A stretch of DNA of 64,000 bases from Pseudonocardia sp. DSM 110487 (GTDB lineage Bacteria; Actinomycetota; Actinomycetes; Mycobacteriales; Pseudonocardiaceae): positions 4,898,001 to 4,962,000 of the forward strand of contig NZ_CP080521.1 in NCBI RefSeq assembly GCF_019468565.1, written 5' to 3'. The notes under the pieces were generated by a model. The model made no database searches. It saw only the letters and a list, made by a program, of their open reading frames with translations, and was not told the DNA's origin. Position 1 is the first letter of the stretch. Every line of letters begins with the position of its first letter. The position numbers and the translations under genes are program-made. Below, in pieces: positions 16,508 to 24,746 of this stretch.

Positions 16508-17454
16508 CGGATCACGTGTTGGGGATCGACTACGGCGGCACCTCGACCAAGCTGCTGATCGCGGCGGCCGGGGTGCGGGAGGCCGTCCCCGTGGCGGAAG
16601 CCCGCGTCCCCACGCCGCGCGGCGCGGGCGCGCTGGACGAGCTCGCCACGCTCGTCGAGACGTTCGTCGCCGACCGGAGCGTGCGCGGCGCGGCGGTGAC
16701 CGTCGCCGGCATCGTGGACGACCGCGGTGTCGTGGTGACCTCGAGCAACCTGCCATGGCTGGCGGGCGTCGCGATCGGGGACGTGCTGCGCGCGAGGCTT
16801 GGCTTCGCCGTCGTGCCCGTGCACGACGGCCGGGCGGCGGCCCGCGCCGAGGCGGTGCTCGGAGCCGGGCGCGGGCACGAGGACACCTACGTCGTCGCCC
16901 TCGGCACCGGCGTGGGCAGCGCGCACGTGGTGCGCGGCGTGGTGGAAGCCGGCGCGCACAACGCGGCCGGCGAGATCGGGCACATCAGCCAGAACGAGCA
17001 CGGCCGGCTGTGCTCGTGCGGGCAGCGCGGCTGCCTCGAGACGTTCATCGGCGGTGCGCACCTCGCCGGCCGGTGGCGCCAGGTCGTCGCGGCCGAGGGC
17101 TCCGCCTCGCCCGAGGAGCTCGAGGCGCTCACCGCGCAGGACCTCGTGGCGGCCGTCCGAGCCGGACACCCCGCGGCTGCGGCGATCCTCGCCGAGGCGA
17201 CGACCGCGCTGGCCCGCGGGCTGCTCGGCATGATCGCGACCGTCGATCCCGGGCGCGTGGTCATCGGAGGCGGGCTGGGTCAGGCGCCCGACGTCATCCT
17301 CGAGCCCACCGTCGAGCAGCTGCGGGCGCGCGCGACCTTCCACCAGGTCCCGCCGATCGTCCCCGCGACGCTCGGCCCCTGGGCGGGGGCATGGGGGGCG
17401 GCGCTCACGGCCGACGAGCTCGCGCCCGTCGACGTGGGAGGCGTCGCCGTCTGA
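16504..17454 (+). CDS. ROK-family sugar kinase
   Basis: A 316-residue ROK protein without a DNA-binding domain, so probably an ATP-dependent kinase for a sugar or amino sugar. The phosphate-1 motif is GIDYGGTSTKLLI and the catalytic aspartate lies in VPVHDGRAAARAE. GTGVGSAHVVRG is the phosphate-2 loop, and the zinc/sugar motif reads GEIGHISQNEHGRLCSCGQRGCLE in two adjoining parts. The ATG overlaps the CutC stop. It is the last gene of the importer operon and presumably phosphorylates the sugar part released inside the cell. The exact sugar cannot be told. Confidence 0.85.
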   Translation: MTDHVLGIDYGGTSTKLLIAAAGVREAVPVAEARVPTPRGAGALDELATLVETFVADRSVRGAAVTVAGIVDDRGVVVTSSNLPWLAGVAIGDVLRARLGFAVVPVHDGRAAARAEAVLGAGRGHEDTYVVALGTGVGSAHVVRGVVEAGAHNAAGEIGHISQNEHGRLCSCGQRGCLETFIGGAHLAGRWRQVVAAEGSASPEELEALTAQDLVAAVRAGHPAAAAILAEATTALARGLLGMIATVDPGRVVIGGGLGQAPDVILEPTVEQLRARATFHQVPPIVPATLGPWAGAWGAALTADELAPVDVGGVAV

Positions 17455-17519
17455 TCTGATCGAGGGCAGTCCCGAAGCCCCAGCTTTCCCCGGCGTCGAG
17501 GTCCGTCGGGAACGCCCGA

Positions 17520-18395
17520 CTACGGGGGCAGCACCTGCTGGCACTGCTCGACCACCTGCTCGACCAGCCCGCTCGCCCGGATCCCGCGCGGCAGGGCGGC
17601 GACGAGCGAGTTGGTCCCGATGTCCTCGACGATGGGCAGGAACCGCAGCGGCCGGCCCTCGTGGCTGCTCGCCACCTCGGTCATCAGCAGCGCCCAGGCC
17701 AGCCCCCGCCCGACCAGCGCGCGCACCGTCAGCACGTCGGTGCTGCGGTAGGCGATCTGCGGGACGACCCCGAAGCGGGCCAGCAGGGCCTCGTTGAGGA
17801 AGCTTGCCGGCTCGACGTTGAGCAGCGCGCCGGGGTGGTCGGCGAGGTCGGCGAGACGCACGTCGGGCCGCGCGGCGAGGGGGTGGTCGGCGGCGACGGC
17901 GACCTTGAACCGGCGCTCGCGCAACAGGGTCGGCTCCACCTCGGGCTGCAGCTGCATCTCGTAGAGGAAGCAGACGTCCACCTGGCCGCGCAGCAGGCGC
18001 TCCTGCAGCACGGCGGCGGAGCCCTCCATGATCTCCAGCTGGGCGTCGGGGAACCGGTCGCGCAGCAGGCCGGCGACCTCCGGTACGACCTGCGCGGACA
18101 CCGAGGGGAAGCACCCCACGGTCAGCCGCCCGGTGCCCGGGTGCCCTGCGAGCTGCCGGACGTCGTGCAGCACCCCGCGGGCCCGGGTCGCCGCCGCACG
18201 CCCGGCCGCGGTCAGGTGAACGCCCTTCGCGGTGCGCCGTACGGCCAGCTGCACCCCGAGCGCGCCCTCGAGCTCCCGCAGGGCCTGGCTGATCGCGGCC
18301 TGGGAGACGTGGCAGCGGACCGCGGCCCGGGAGATCGACTCGTCCTGGGCGATCGCGACCAGGTACTCGAGCTGCCGCAACGTCACGTCCTTCAC
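17520..18395 (-). CDS. LysR-family transcriptional regulator
   Basis: A 291-residue LysR regulator. The N-terminal winged helix-turn-helix spans about residues 4-63 (TLRQLEYLVAIAQDESISRAA, VSQAAISQALRELEGALG). The effector-binding periplasmic-binding-protein-like domain begins near residue 90 (GRLTVGCFPSVSAQVVP). It is divergent from the MBL-fold hydrolase and MHS transporter genes, with 114 bases between starts, so it most likely controls them and itself. Its 3' end converges with the ROK kinase gene. Confidence 0.92.
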   Translation of the reverse strand: MKDVTLRQLEYLVAIAQDESISRAAVRCHVSQAAISQALRELEGALGVQLAVRRTAKGVHLTAAGRAAATRARGVLHDVRQLAGHPGTGRLTVGCFPSVSAQVVPEVAGLLRDRFPDAQLEIMEGSAAVLQERLLRGQVDVCFLYEMQLQPEVEPTLLRERRFKVAVAADHPLAARPDVRLADLADHPGALLNVEPASFLNEALLARFGVVPQIAYRSTDVLTVRALVGRGLAWALLMTEVASSHEGRPLRFLPIVEDIGTNSLVAALPRGIRASGLVEQVVEQCQQVLPP

Positions 18396-18424
18396 AAGTG
18401 GAGCTTATGCTCTCCGGCAGCAGA

Positions 18425-18440
18425 ATCAGCTATGCCTGAT
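18425..18440. promoter_or_regulatory. Candidate LysR operator
   Basis: ATCAG-CTATGC-CTGAT is a short interrupted palindrome (5-bp arms, 6-base spacer) in the 114-base divergent region between the LysR gene and the MBL-fold hydrolase gene. Location and symmetry suit a LysR recognition site, although the spacing is one base longer than the classic T-N11-A. Confidence 0.35.
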
Positions 18441-18509
18441 ACCGCTGGTGGGCGACAGTGCTGCTGGAGGTGCGGCTGCCGCACGTCGAGCACGACACGA
18501 AGGAGTGTC

Positions 18510-19538
18510 ATGTCCAGCCCTCATGTGGTGACCCTCGGGACCGCGGGCGGTCCGCGGTGGTGGGAGCGTCCCGGCGCCGCTGCCGCGCGGAGCGGGATCG
18601 GCACGGCGGTCGTCGTGGGCGAGGCCGTGTACCTCGTCGACGCCGGCCAGGGCACCGGCCGCCAGCTCGCCCGGGCCGGGCTGCCGCTCGACCGGGTCCG
18701 CGCGCTGTTCCTGACCCACATGCACTCCGACCACGTCGCCGACCTGGTCCCGCTGCTGCTGTTCGGCCTGTTCGAGCGCCCGGACCCGGCCGCTGCGCCG
18801 ATCGAGGTGCACGGTCCCGGCCCGCGCGGCGGCCTGCCGCCGCTGTCCCCGCACGCGACCGGGCGACCGGCACCGGTGGCGCCGGCCAACCCGACCCCGG
18901 GCACGGTCGAGATGGTCGATCTGCTGTGCGCGGCGCACGCGACCGACCTCAACGACCGGATCTTCGACTCGTTGGCCCGGCGACCCGCCGACCTGATTGC
19001 CGTCCACGACATCGCGCTGCCGCCGGGCACGGGCTTCGCCGCCGACGCCCGGGTCGCCCCGGTGATGGAACCGTTCGAGGTCCACCGCGACGACGTCGTC
19101 GTCGTCACCGCGATCCTGGTCGAGCACCCGCCCACCGCCCCGGCATTCGCGTTCCGGTTCGACACCGCCGAGGGTTCGGTGACGATCTCGGGGGACACCG
19201 CGCCCTGCGCCAACCTGGTCCGCCTCGCGCGGAACACCGACCTGCTGCTGCACGAGGCCATCGACCTGGCCGCGATGGGCCGCCGCTACGCCGACACCGC
19301 CATGCGGCGCGCGACGATGGCCCACCACGGCCGCGCCCACACCACCGCCCGCCAGGCGGGCGAGCTCGCCACCCAGGCCGGTGCCCGGGTGCTGGCCCTG
19401 CACCACCTGGTGCCCGGCGACGCCCCGGCGTCGGCGTTCTCCGCAGCCGCCGTCGAGACGTTCCGCGGCCCGGTGCTCGTGCCCGACGACCTGGACGTCA
19501 TCGCGCTCGCGACCGGCCGCCGGACGGAGGTGGCGTGA
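18510..19538 (+). CDS. Metallo-beta-lactamase-fold hydrolase
   Basis: A 342-residue MBL-fold enzyme of the RNase Z/arylsulfatase-like branch. The metal motif is FLTHMHSDHVADL. Further ligands are likely in ISGDTAPC, LLHEAIDL, MAHHGRAHTT and LALHHLVPGD. A conserved substrate-binding segment is not recognisable, so the reaction is unknown; lactonase or ester hydrolase activity is plausible. The ATG follows AAGGAG. The stop overlaps the ATG of the transporter (TGATG), so the two are translationally coupled. The pair probably takes up and opens or hydrolyses a small organic acid or ester under control of the divergent LysR. Confidence 0.82.
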   Translation: MSSPHVVTLGTAGGPRWWERPGAAAARSGIGTAVVVGEAVYLVDAGQGTGRQLARAGLPLDRVRALFLTHMHSDHVADLVPLLLFGLFERPDPAAAPIEVHGPGPRGGLPPLSPHATGRPAPVAPANPTPGTVEMVDLLCAAHATDLNDRIFDSLARRPADLIAVHDIALPPGTGFAADARVAPVMEPFEVHRDDVVVVTAILVEHPPTAPAFAFRFDTAEGSVTISGDTAPCANLVRLARNTDLLLHEAIDLAAMGRRYADTAMRRATMAHHGRAHTTARQAGELATQAGARVLALHHLVPGDAPASAFSAAAVETFRGPVLVPDDLDVIALATGRRTEVA

Positions 19539-20863
19539 TGACCGGCACCGACAGCGCACCGGCCGCCCGGCGGGTCGATGCGACCCCGGAGGAGATGCGC
19601 CGGATCCTGGCCGCCAGCTTCATCGGTACCGCGATCGAGTACTACGACTTCATCCTCTACGCGACGGCCGCGAGCATCGTCTTCGGTTCCGTGTTCTTCA
19701 CCGGGGTCGGCCCGGGGGTCGCGCAGGTCCTCGCGTTCGGCACGCTCGCCGCCGGCTACTTCGCCCGCCCGCTCGGCGGCATCGTGTTCGGCCACCTCGG
19801 CGACCGGCTCGGCCGCAAGTCCATGCTGGTCGTGACTCTGGTGTTGATGGGCCTGGTCAGCACGCTGATCGGCCTGCTCCCGACCACCGAGCAGATCGGT
19901 GTCGCGGCGCCGCTGCTGCTGGTGCTCCTGCGGATCCTGCAGGGTGTCGCGGTCGGCGGGGAGTGGGGCGGCGCCATGCTGCTCGGCTTCGAGCGCGCGA
20001 AAAAGGAGTCCCGCGGCTTCGCCGCCTCCTTCGCCTACATGGGCGCCCCCGCCGGCACGATCGCCGGGACCCTGGTGCTCAGCCTCGCCTCGACGCTGCC
20101 CCGGGAGGACTTCCTGTCCTGGGGCTGGCGGCTGCCGTTCGTCTTCAGCGCGGTGCTGGCCGGAGTGGGGCTGGTCATCCGGCTCAAGACCGCCGAGTCG
20201 GCGGTGTTCCAGGAGGCCGTGCAGGCGGTGGAGGAGAAGCGGGTGCCGGTCGGCGAGGTCCTCACCCGCTACCCCCGGCGGCTGCTGCTGGCCATCTCCG
20301 CCGGGATCTCGGGGCAGGCCGCGCAGGGGCTGATGGGGGTGTGGGCGCTGGGCTACGCCGTCACCCAGCTGCAGCTCTCGCCCACCGGTGTGCTCAACGT
20401 GAAGGCCCTCACCGGCGTCTGCGTGATCGCGGTGGTCGTGGTCGCCGCACGCCTGTCGGATCGGATCGGCCGCCGGCCGGTGATGCTGGGTGGGAACGTC
20501 GCCGCGCTGCTGCTCGCCTTCCCGATCATGTTCCTGCTCGATGCGGGCAGCGTCTGGACCGTGTTCCTCGCGCTGCTCCTCGGCCTGGCGGTGATCCAGG
20601 GTTTCGTCGCCGGGCCCTACGGGGCCTTCGCGGCCGAGCTCTTCCCGACCCGGATCCGCTACACCGGGACCTCGATGGGCTACCAGATCGCCGCGGCGCT
20701 CGGGGCTGGTCTCATGCCGGTGATCGCGTCCTCGCTGGTGCTGGTCGGCGGGGGATCGCTGTGGCTCGTCGCGGTGGCCTGGATGGGCATGACCTCGATC
20801 AGCCTGGTCGCCATCGTCGTGGCGAGCGAGGGCAAGGACCGCGACCTGCGCGCCATCGGCTGA
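19538..20863 (+). CDS. MFS transporter, metabolite:H+ symporter (MHS) type
   Basis: A 441-residue, 12-span transporter of the MHS branch, which includes shikimate, alpha-ketoglutarate and proline/betaine carriers. Family marks are SFIGTAIEYYDFILYATAAS at about residue 30, GHLGDRLGRK between spans 2 and 3, LLRILQGVAVGGEWGGA in span 4, and a second-half RLSDRIGRRPVM loop. The ATG at 19538 overlaps the hydrolase stop; a GTG three bases upstream is also in frame. The substrate is probably a carboxylate, judged by family only. Confidence 0.9.
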   Translation: MTGTDSAPAARRVDATPEEMRRILAASFIGTAIEYYDFILYATAASIVFGSVFFTGVGPGVAQVLAFGTLAAGYFARPLGGIVFGHLGDRLGRKSMLVVTLVLMGLVSTLIGLLPTTEQIGVAAPLLLVLLRILQGVAVGGEWGGAMLLGFERAKKESRGFAASFAYMGAPAGTIAGTLVLSLASTLPREDFLSWGWRLPFVFSAVLAGVGLVIRLKTAESAVFQEAVQAVEEKRVPVGEVLTRYPRRLLLAISAGISGQAAQGLMGVWALGYAVTQLQLSPTGVLNVKALTGVCVIAVVVVAARLSDRIGRRPVMLGGNVAALLLAFPIMFLLDAGSVWTVFLALLLGLAVIQGFVAGPYGAFAAELFPTRIRYTGTSMGYQIAAALGAGLMPVIASSLVLVGGGSLWLVAVAWMGMTSISLVAIVVASEGKDRDLRAIG

Positions 20864-20936
20864 CTCAGCGGGCGAGCAGCGCGCCGCACGGCCGTCATCC
20901 GGCGACCAGGGGACCGGACGCTCTTCGGGACACGCA

Positions 20937-21359
20937 TCAGGGGGCGGGGAGGGCGTTCAGGAGGGTGCCCGGGCCCGTCGTGGCGGCTCCCGAGCCGCGG
21001 ACCTGCTCCCGGAGGGCGCGGTCGGCCGTCACGACGATGACCGCGGCGCCGCTGCCGTCGACAATCAGGTCGGTGGCCACTGCCACGATCATGGAGTCGC
21101 CGTCGGCGCGGGCGCGGACGATCGTGAGCGCCGGATGGCTTGGCAGGTCCTCGACCCGTGCCGCGGCGCCTTCCAGCACCAGGTGCACGCGCAGATCGGC
21201 GCCCGGGTGACCGAACGCCTCCGCGAGCCCGAACCGGTCGGTGGTGAGCGCGGCCACGATTCGCCCGGCCAGCCGGCGGGCCGCGCCCTCCCGGTCGCGC
21301 CACCAGCCGTCGGGCCGGGATCCGACGACATTGGCGCCGTCGACGATCACGTGGAGCAC
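20937..21359 (-). CDS. NYN/PIN-like domain protein
   Basis: A 140-residue single-domain protein resembling NYN (YacP-type) nucleases. The N-terminal VIVDGANVVGSRPDGWWRDR carries the first acidic residue, and IVVTADRALREQVRG carries the late TADR motif typical of the fold. Such proteins often act on RNA, but catalysis is not proven. It lies 6 bases downstream of the pgl stop on the same strand and is probably in the same transcript as the pentose-phosphate genes. Its link to them is unknown. Confidence 0.7.
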   Translation of the reverse strand: MLHVIVDGANVVGSRPDGWWRDREGAARRLAGRIVAALTTDRFGLAEAFGHPGADLRVHLVLEGAAARVEDLPSHPALTIVRARADGDSMIVAVATDLIVDGSGAAVIVVTADRALREQVRGSGAATTGPGTLLNALPAP

Positions 21360-21365
21360 GATCCG

Positions 21366-22145
21366 CTACCCGATGTGCGGCACCAGATCGCGTGGGAGCT
21401 TGGCCGCCGCGGCCCGGTCGAGCAGCCAGCGGGTGCGCCTGCGGCCCTGCGCCCCGGCCACCGGGATCGCGACCTCGCCCGCCCCGCCGAGGGCCATCGC
21501 GACCGCCGCGGCCTTTGACTCACCGGTCGTCATGATCCACACCTCGGCGGCGCGGCGGATCGCCGGGAGCGTGAGCGACACCCGGGTCGGCGGCGGCTTG
21601 GGGCAGCCGTGCACGGCCACGACGGTGCGCTCGGTCTCGTAGACGGCGGGGGAGTGCGGGAACACCGACGCGGTGTGGCCCTCGCCGCCCATGCCGAGCA
21701 TGAGCACGTCGAACGACGGCACCGGCCCGTGGTCCTCCGGCCGCGCCGCGCGCCGCAGGACCTCCGCGTACTCCTCCGCGGCCGCCTCGGCGCCCGCCGG
21801 CCCGGTGCCGGTGTCTGCGCCCATCGCGAACACCTTCGTGGGATCGACCCCGACGTGGTCGAGCAGCGCCTCGCGGGCCTGCTTCTCGTTGCGCTCCGGG
21901 TCGTCGGGCGGCACGAACCGCTCGTCGCCCCAGTAGAACTCGACCTGGCCCCAGTCGACGGCGTCCCGGGCCACGGAGGCGCGCAGCTGCTCCAGCACCG
22001 CGGTCCCGGTGCCGCCGCCGGTCAGCACGATCTTGGGCGTGGTGCCGGCCGCCTGCAGGTCGACGAGCTTGGTGACCAGCCGGGCGGCCACGGCCGCGGC
22101 GAGCACGTCCGGGTTGGCGTGGACCGCGATGTCGGGGGCGGGCAT
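21366..22145 (-). CDS. pgl: 6-phosphogluconolactonase
   Basis: Hydrolyses 6-phosphogluconolactone in the oxidative pentose-phosphate pathway. The 259-residue protein has IVLTGGGTGTAVLEQL, the signature EFYWGDERFVPPDDPERNEK and the catalytic-region motif LGMGGEGHTASVFP. The ATG at 22145 overlaps the opcA stop as TGATG, so it is coupled to opcA. Length and position after opcA match the actinobacterial zwf-opcA-pgl unit. Confidence 0.95.
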   Translation of the reverse strand: MPAPDIAVHANPDVLAAAVAARLVTKLVDLQAAGTTPKIVLTGGGTGTAVLEQLRASVARDAVDWGQVEFYWGDERFVPPDDPERNEKQAREALLDHVGVDPTKVFAMGADTGTGPAGAEAAAEEYAEVLRRAARPEDHGPVPSFDVLMLGMGGEGHTASVFPHSPAVYETERTVVAVHGCPKPPPTRVSLTLPAIRRAAEVWIMTTGESKAAAVAMALGGAGEVAIPVAGAQGRRRTRWLLDRAAAAKLPRDLVPHIG

Positions 22146-23107
22146 CAGGCGCCGGCCAGGGCCGGGACCTTCACCGGAGTGCGGCCGCGCGCGACCTTGC
22201 CGACGCCGGCCAGCGCGGACCCGTAGATCTCGTCCGCGTCGAGCCTGCGCAGCTCCTCGGCGAGGCAGTCGCGCACCTCCCGGCGGGCGAGCGCGACGAG
22301 CCGGTCCGGCTGCCCCGGCTGGCGCAGCGTGCCCACCTTCCCGTCGGGCCGGATGAGCTCGACGGGTCCGGAGCGCCGCTCCAGCCGCACCGACACCACC
22401 CCGGGGCCGGACGCGGCGGGGGAGCGCTTCACCTTGCAGTCCAGCCGCACCGCGAGCCAGCCTGCGAGGAGCTCGGTGGACGGGGAGACGGCCTCTCCTG
22501 CCACGACCACGTTGGTGACGGGCTCGAACGGCGGCGCGTCGAGCGCCGTGGCGAGCAGTGCGCGCCACGGCGTGAGCCGGGTCCACGTGAGGTCGGTATC
22601 GCCCTCGACGTAGTTGGCGCGGCGCTGCTCGAACGCCTTCATCGGGTTCCTCGCCGACAGGGCGTCGGTGATGCGGCGGGTCGCGAGCTTGCCGACCGGG
22701 TCCTCCGACGGGATGGTGGGTGCCTCGTCCGGCCACCACGCCACCACGGGCGCGTCGGGCAGGAGCAGTGGCATCACCATGCCGGCGCCCGCCTCCTCCG
22801 CGGCGAGCGGGCCGTAGCCGCGCAGCACGACGACCTCGCTGGCACCGGCATCGCCGCCGACGCGGATCTGGGCGTCCATCCGCGGGGCTGCCTTCCGCTG
22901 GCCGCTGGCCAGCACGATGATCCGGCAGGGGTGCTCGTGGCTCGCCGAGTTGGCGGCGGCGATCGCGTCCTCGATGCCCGCCCCGTCCTCGGTGGCGATC
23001 ACGAGCGTGAGCACGCGGCCCATCGTCAGCGCGCCGCCGCTCGCCCGCATCTCCACCAGCTTGCGGTTGACGGCCGACGTGTTGCTCGAGGGAAGGTCGA
23101 CGATCAT
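22145..23107 (-). CDS. opcA: Glucose-6-phosphate dehydrogenase assembly protein OpcA
   Basis: OpcA allosterically activates and assembles Zwf; this is known for cyanobacteria and actinobacteria. The 320-residue protein begins MIVDLPSSNTSAVNRKLVEM and contains RVLTLVIAT, VVVLRGYGPLA, LLLPDAPVVAWWPDEAP and LTWTRLTPWRALLATALD, all typical. It follows zwf by 27 bases and overlaps pgl. No enzymatic activity of its own is expected. Confidence 0.95.
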   Translation of the reverse strand: MIVDLPSSNTSAVNRKLVEMRASGGALTMGRVLTLVIATEDGAGIEDAIAAANSASHEHPCRIIVLASGQRKAAPRMDAQIRVGGDAGASEVVVLRGYGPLAAEEAGAGMVMPLLLPDAPVVAWWPDEAPTIPSEDPVGKLATRRITDALSARNPMKAFEQRRANYVEGDTDLTWTRLTPWRALLATALDAPPFEPVTNVVVAGEAVSPSTELLAGWLAVRLDCKVKRSPAASGPGVVSVRLERRSGPVELIRPDGKVGTLRQPGQPDRLVALARREVRDCLAEELRRLDADEIYGSALAGVGKVARGRTPVKVPALAGA

Positions 23108-23134
23108 GACTGCATCCTCCTCACAGCATCCTCC

Positions 23135-24685
23135 TCAGGGCCGGCGCCATGTGCGGCCGGTTCGGGCGAGCATCGCGCCCGCCGAGTCCGGTCCCCAGCT
23201 GCCCGCCGGGTAGGGGTCGGGGCCCCGCTCCTGCCGCGCCCATTCCTCGATCACCGGGTCGAGGATCTCCCAGGACCGCTCGACCTCGGCGTTGACCGGG
23301 AACAGCGACGGCTCCCCGAGCAGCACGTCCAGGATCAGCCGCTCGTACGCCTCGGGGGAGGCCTCGGTGAACGCCGAGCCGTAACCGAAGTCCATGGAGA
23401 CGTCCCGGACCTCCATCTGGCTGCCCGGCACCTTCGAGCCGAACCGGAGTGTGACGCCCTCGTCCGGCTGCACGCGGATGACGAGCGCGTTCTGCCCGAG
23501 CTCCTCGGTCATCGTGGCGTCGAACGGGAGGTGCGGGGCCCGCTTGAAGATCACGGCGATCTCGGTGACGCGCCTGCCGAGCCGCTTGCCGGTGCGCAGG
23601 TAGAACGGCACGCCCGCCCAGCGCCGGGTGTCGACCTCGCAAGTGATGGCCGCGAACGTCTCGGTGCGCGAGTTGGGGTCGAACCCCTCCTCCTCGGTGA
23701 GGCCGCGGACGAGCTCGCCGCCCTGCCAGCCGCCGCTGTACTGCCCGCGTGCCGTGGTCTCGTCCAGGGGCCCGACGAGCTTCGTGGCGTTGAGGATCTT
23801 GATCTTCTCGATGCGCAGCTCGTCGGAGGAGAACGAGACGGGCTCCTCCATGGCGGTGAAGGCGAGCAGCTGCAGCAGGTGGTTCTGGATGACGTCGCGG
23901 GCGGCGCCGATTCCGTCGTAGTAGCCGGCGCGCCCACCCAGGCCGATGTCCTCGGCCATGGTGATCTGCACGCTGTCGACGTAGTGGCTGTTCCAGATCG
24001 GCTCGAAGAACTGGTTGGCAAAGCGCAGCGCCAGGATGTTCTGCACCGTCTCCTTGCCGAGGTAGTGGTCGATCCGGAAGACCGAGTCCTCGGGGAAGAC
24101 ATCGTTGACGATCTCGTTGAGCTCGATGGCCGACTTCAGGTCGTGGCCGAACGGCTTCTCGATGACGACCCGGCGCCAGCCTGCGCCGTCCTGCTTCGCC
24201 AGCCCGGAGCGGGCGAGCTGCTTGAGTACCACCGGGAACGCCCCGGGTGGGATGGACAGGTAGAACGCGTGGTTGCCGGCCGTGCCGCGGTCCCGGTCGA
24301 GAGCTTGGACGGTCTGCTCGAGCCGGTCGAACGAGTCGTCGTCGTCGAAGGTGCCGGACACGAACCGGAAGCCCTCGGCAAGCCGGTCCCACACGTGCTG
24401 GCGGAACGGGGTGCGGGCGTGCTCCTTCACCGCGTTGTAGACGACCTGGCCGAAGTCCTGGTCGGCCCAGTCGCGGCGGGCGAAGCCGGTGAGGGCGAAG
24501 CCCGGCGGGAGCAGGCCGCGGTTGGCGAGGTCGTAGATCGCGGGCATGAGCTTCTTGCGCGACAGGTCGCCGGTGACCCCGAAGATGACCAGGCTGCACG
24601 GTCCCGCGATCCGCGGCAGCCGCTTGTCCCGCGCATCGCGCAGCGGGTTGGTCCACCCCGCTGCCGCGGACGTGGCGGTGCTCAT
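23135..24685 (-). CDS. zwf: Glucose-6-phosphate 1-dehydrogenase
   Basis: Oxidises glucose 6-phosphate to 6-phosphogluconolactone and yields NADPH. The 516-residue protein shows the coenzyme motif VIFGVTGDLSRKKLMPAIYD, VIEKPFGHD, and the active-site segment FRIDHYLGKETVQN. The ATG at 24685 follows GAGGAG with good spacing and gives the normal N-terminus; the longer open frame upstream has no similarity. It lies between pgi and opcA in the tkt-tal-pgi-zwf-opcA-pgl operon. Confidence 0.97.
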   Translation of the reverse strand: MSTATSAAAGWTNPLRDARDKRLPRIAGPCSLVIFGVTGDLSRKKLMPAIYDLANRGLLPPGFALTGFARRDWADQDFGQVVYNAVKEHARTPFRQHVWDRLAEGFRFVSGTFDDDDSFDRLEQTVQALDRDRGTAGNHAFYLSIPPGAFPVVLKQLARSGLAKQDGAGWRRVVIEKPFGHDLKSAIELNEIVNDVFPEDSVFRIDHYLGKETVQNILALRFANQFFEPIWNSHYVDSVQITMAEDIGLGGRAGYYDGIGAARDVIQNHLLQLLAFTAMEEPVSFSSDELRIEKIKILNATKLVGPLDETTARGQYSGGWQGGELVRGLTEEEGFDPNSRTETFAAITCEVDTRRWAGVPFYLRTGKRLGRRVTEIAVIFKRAPHLPFDATMTEELGQNALVIRVQPDEGVTLRFGSKVPGSQMEVRDVSMDFGYGSAFTEASPEAYERLILDVLLGEPSLFPVNAEVERSWEILDPVIEEWARQERGPDPYPAGSWGPDSAGAMLARTGRTWRRP

Positions 24686-24746
24686 CTGACTCCTCGGTCG
24701 GGTTGATGTCATAGATCGGCGCTTGCGGCGATCATTCCAGGCTCTC

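Noticed and set aside
16504..17454. Reading the second ROK protein as a transcription factor
   Set aside because: It starts directly with the ASKHA phosphate motif and has no helix-turn-helix, so it is a kinase-type ROK protein.
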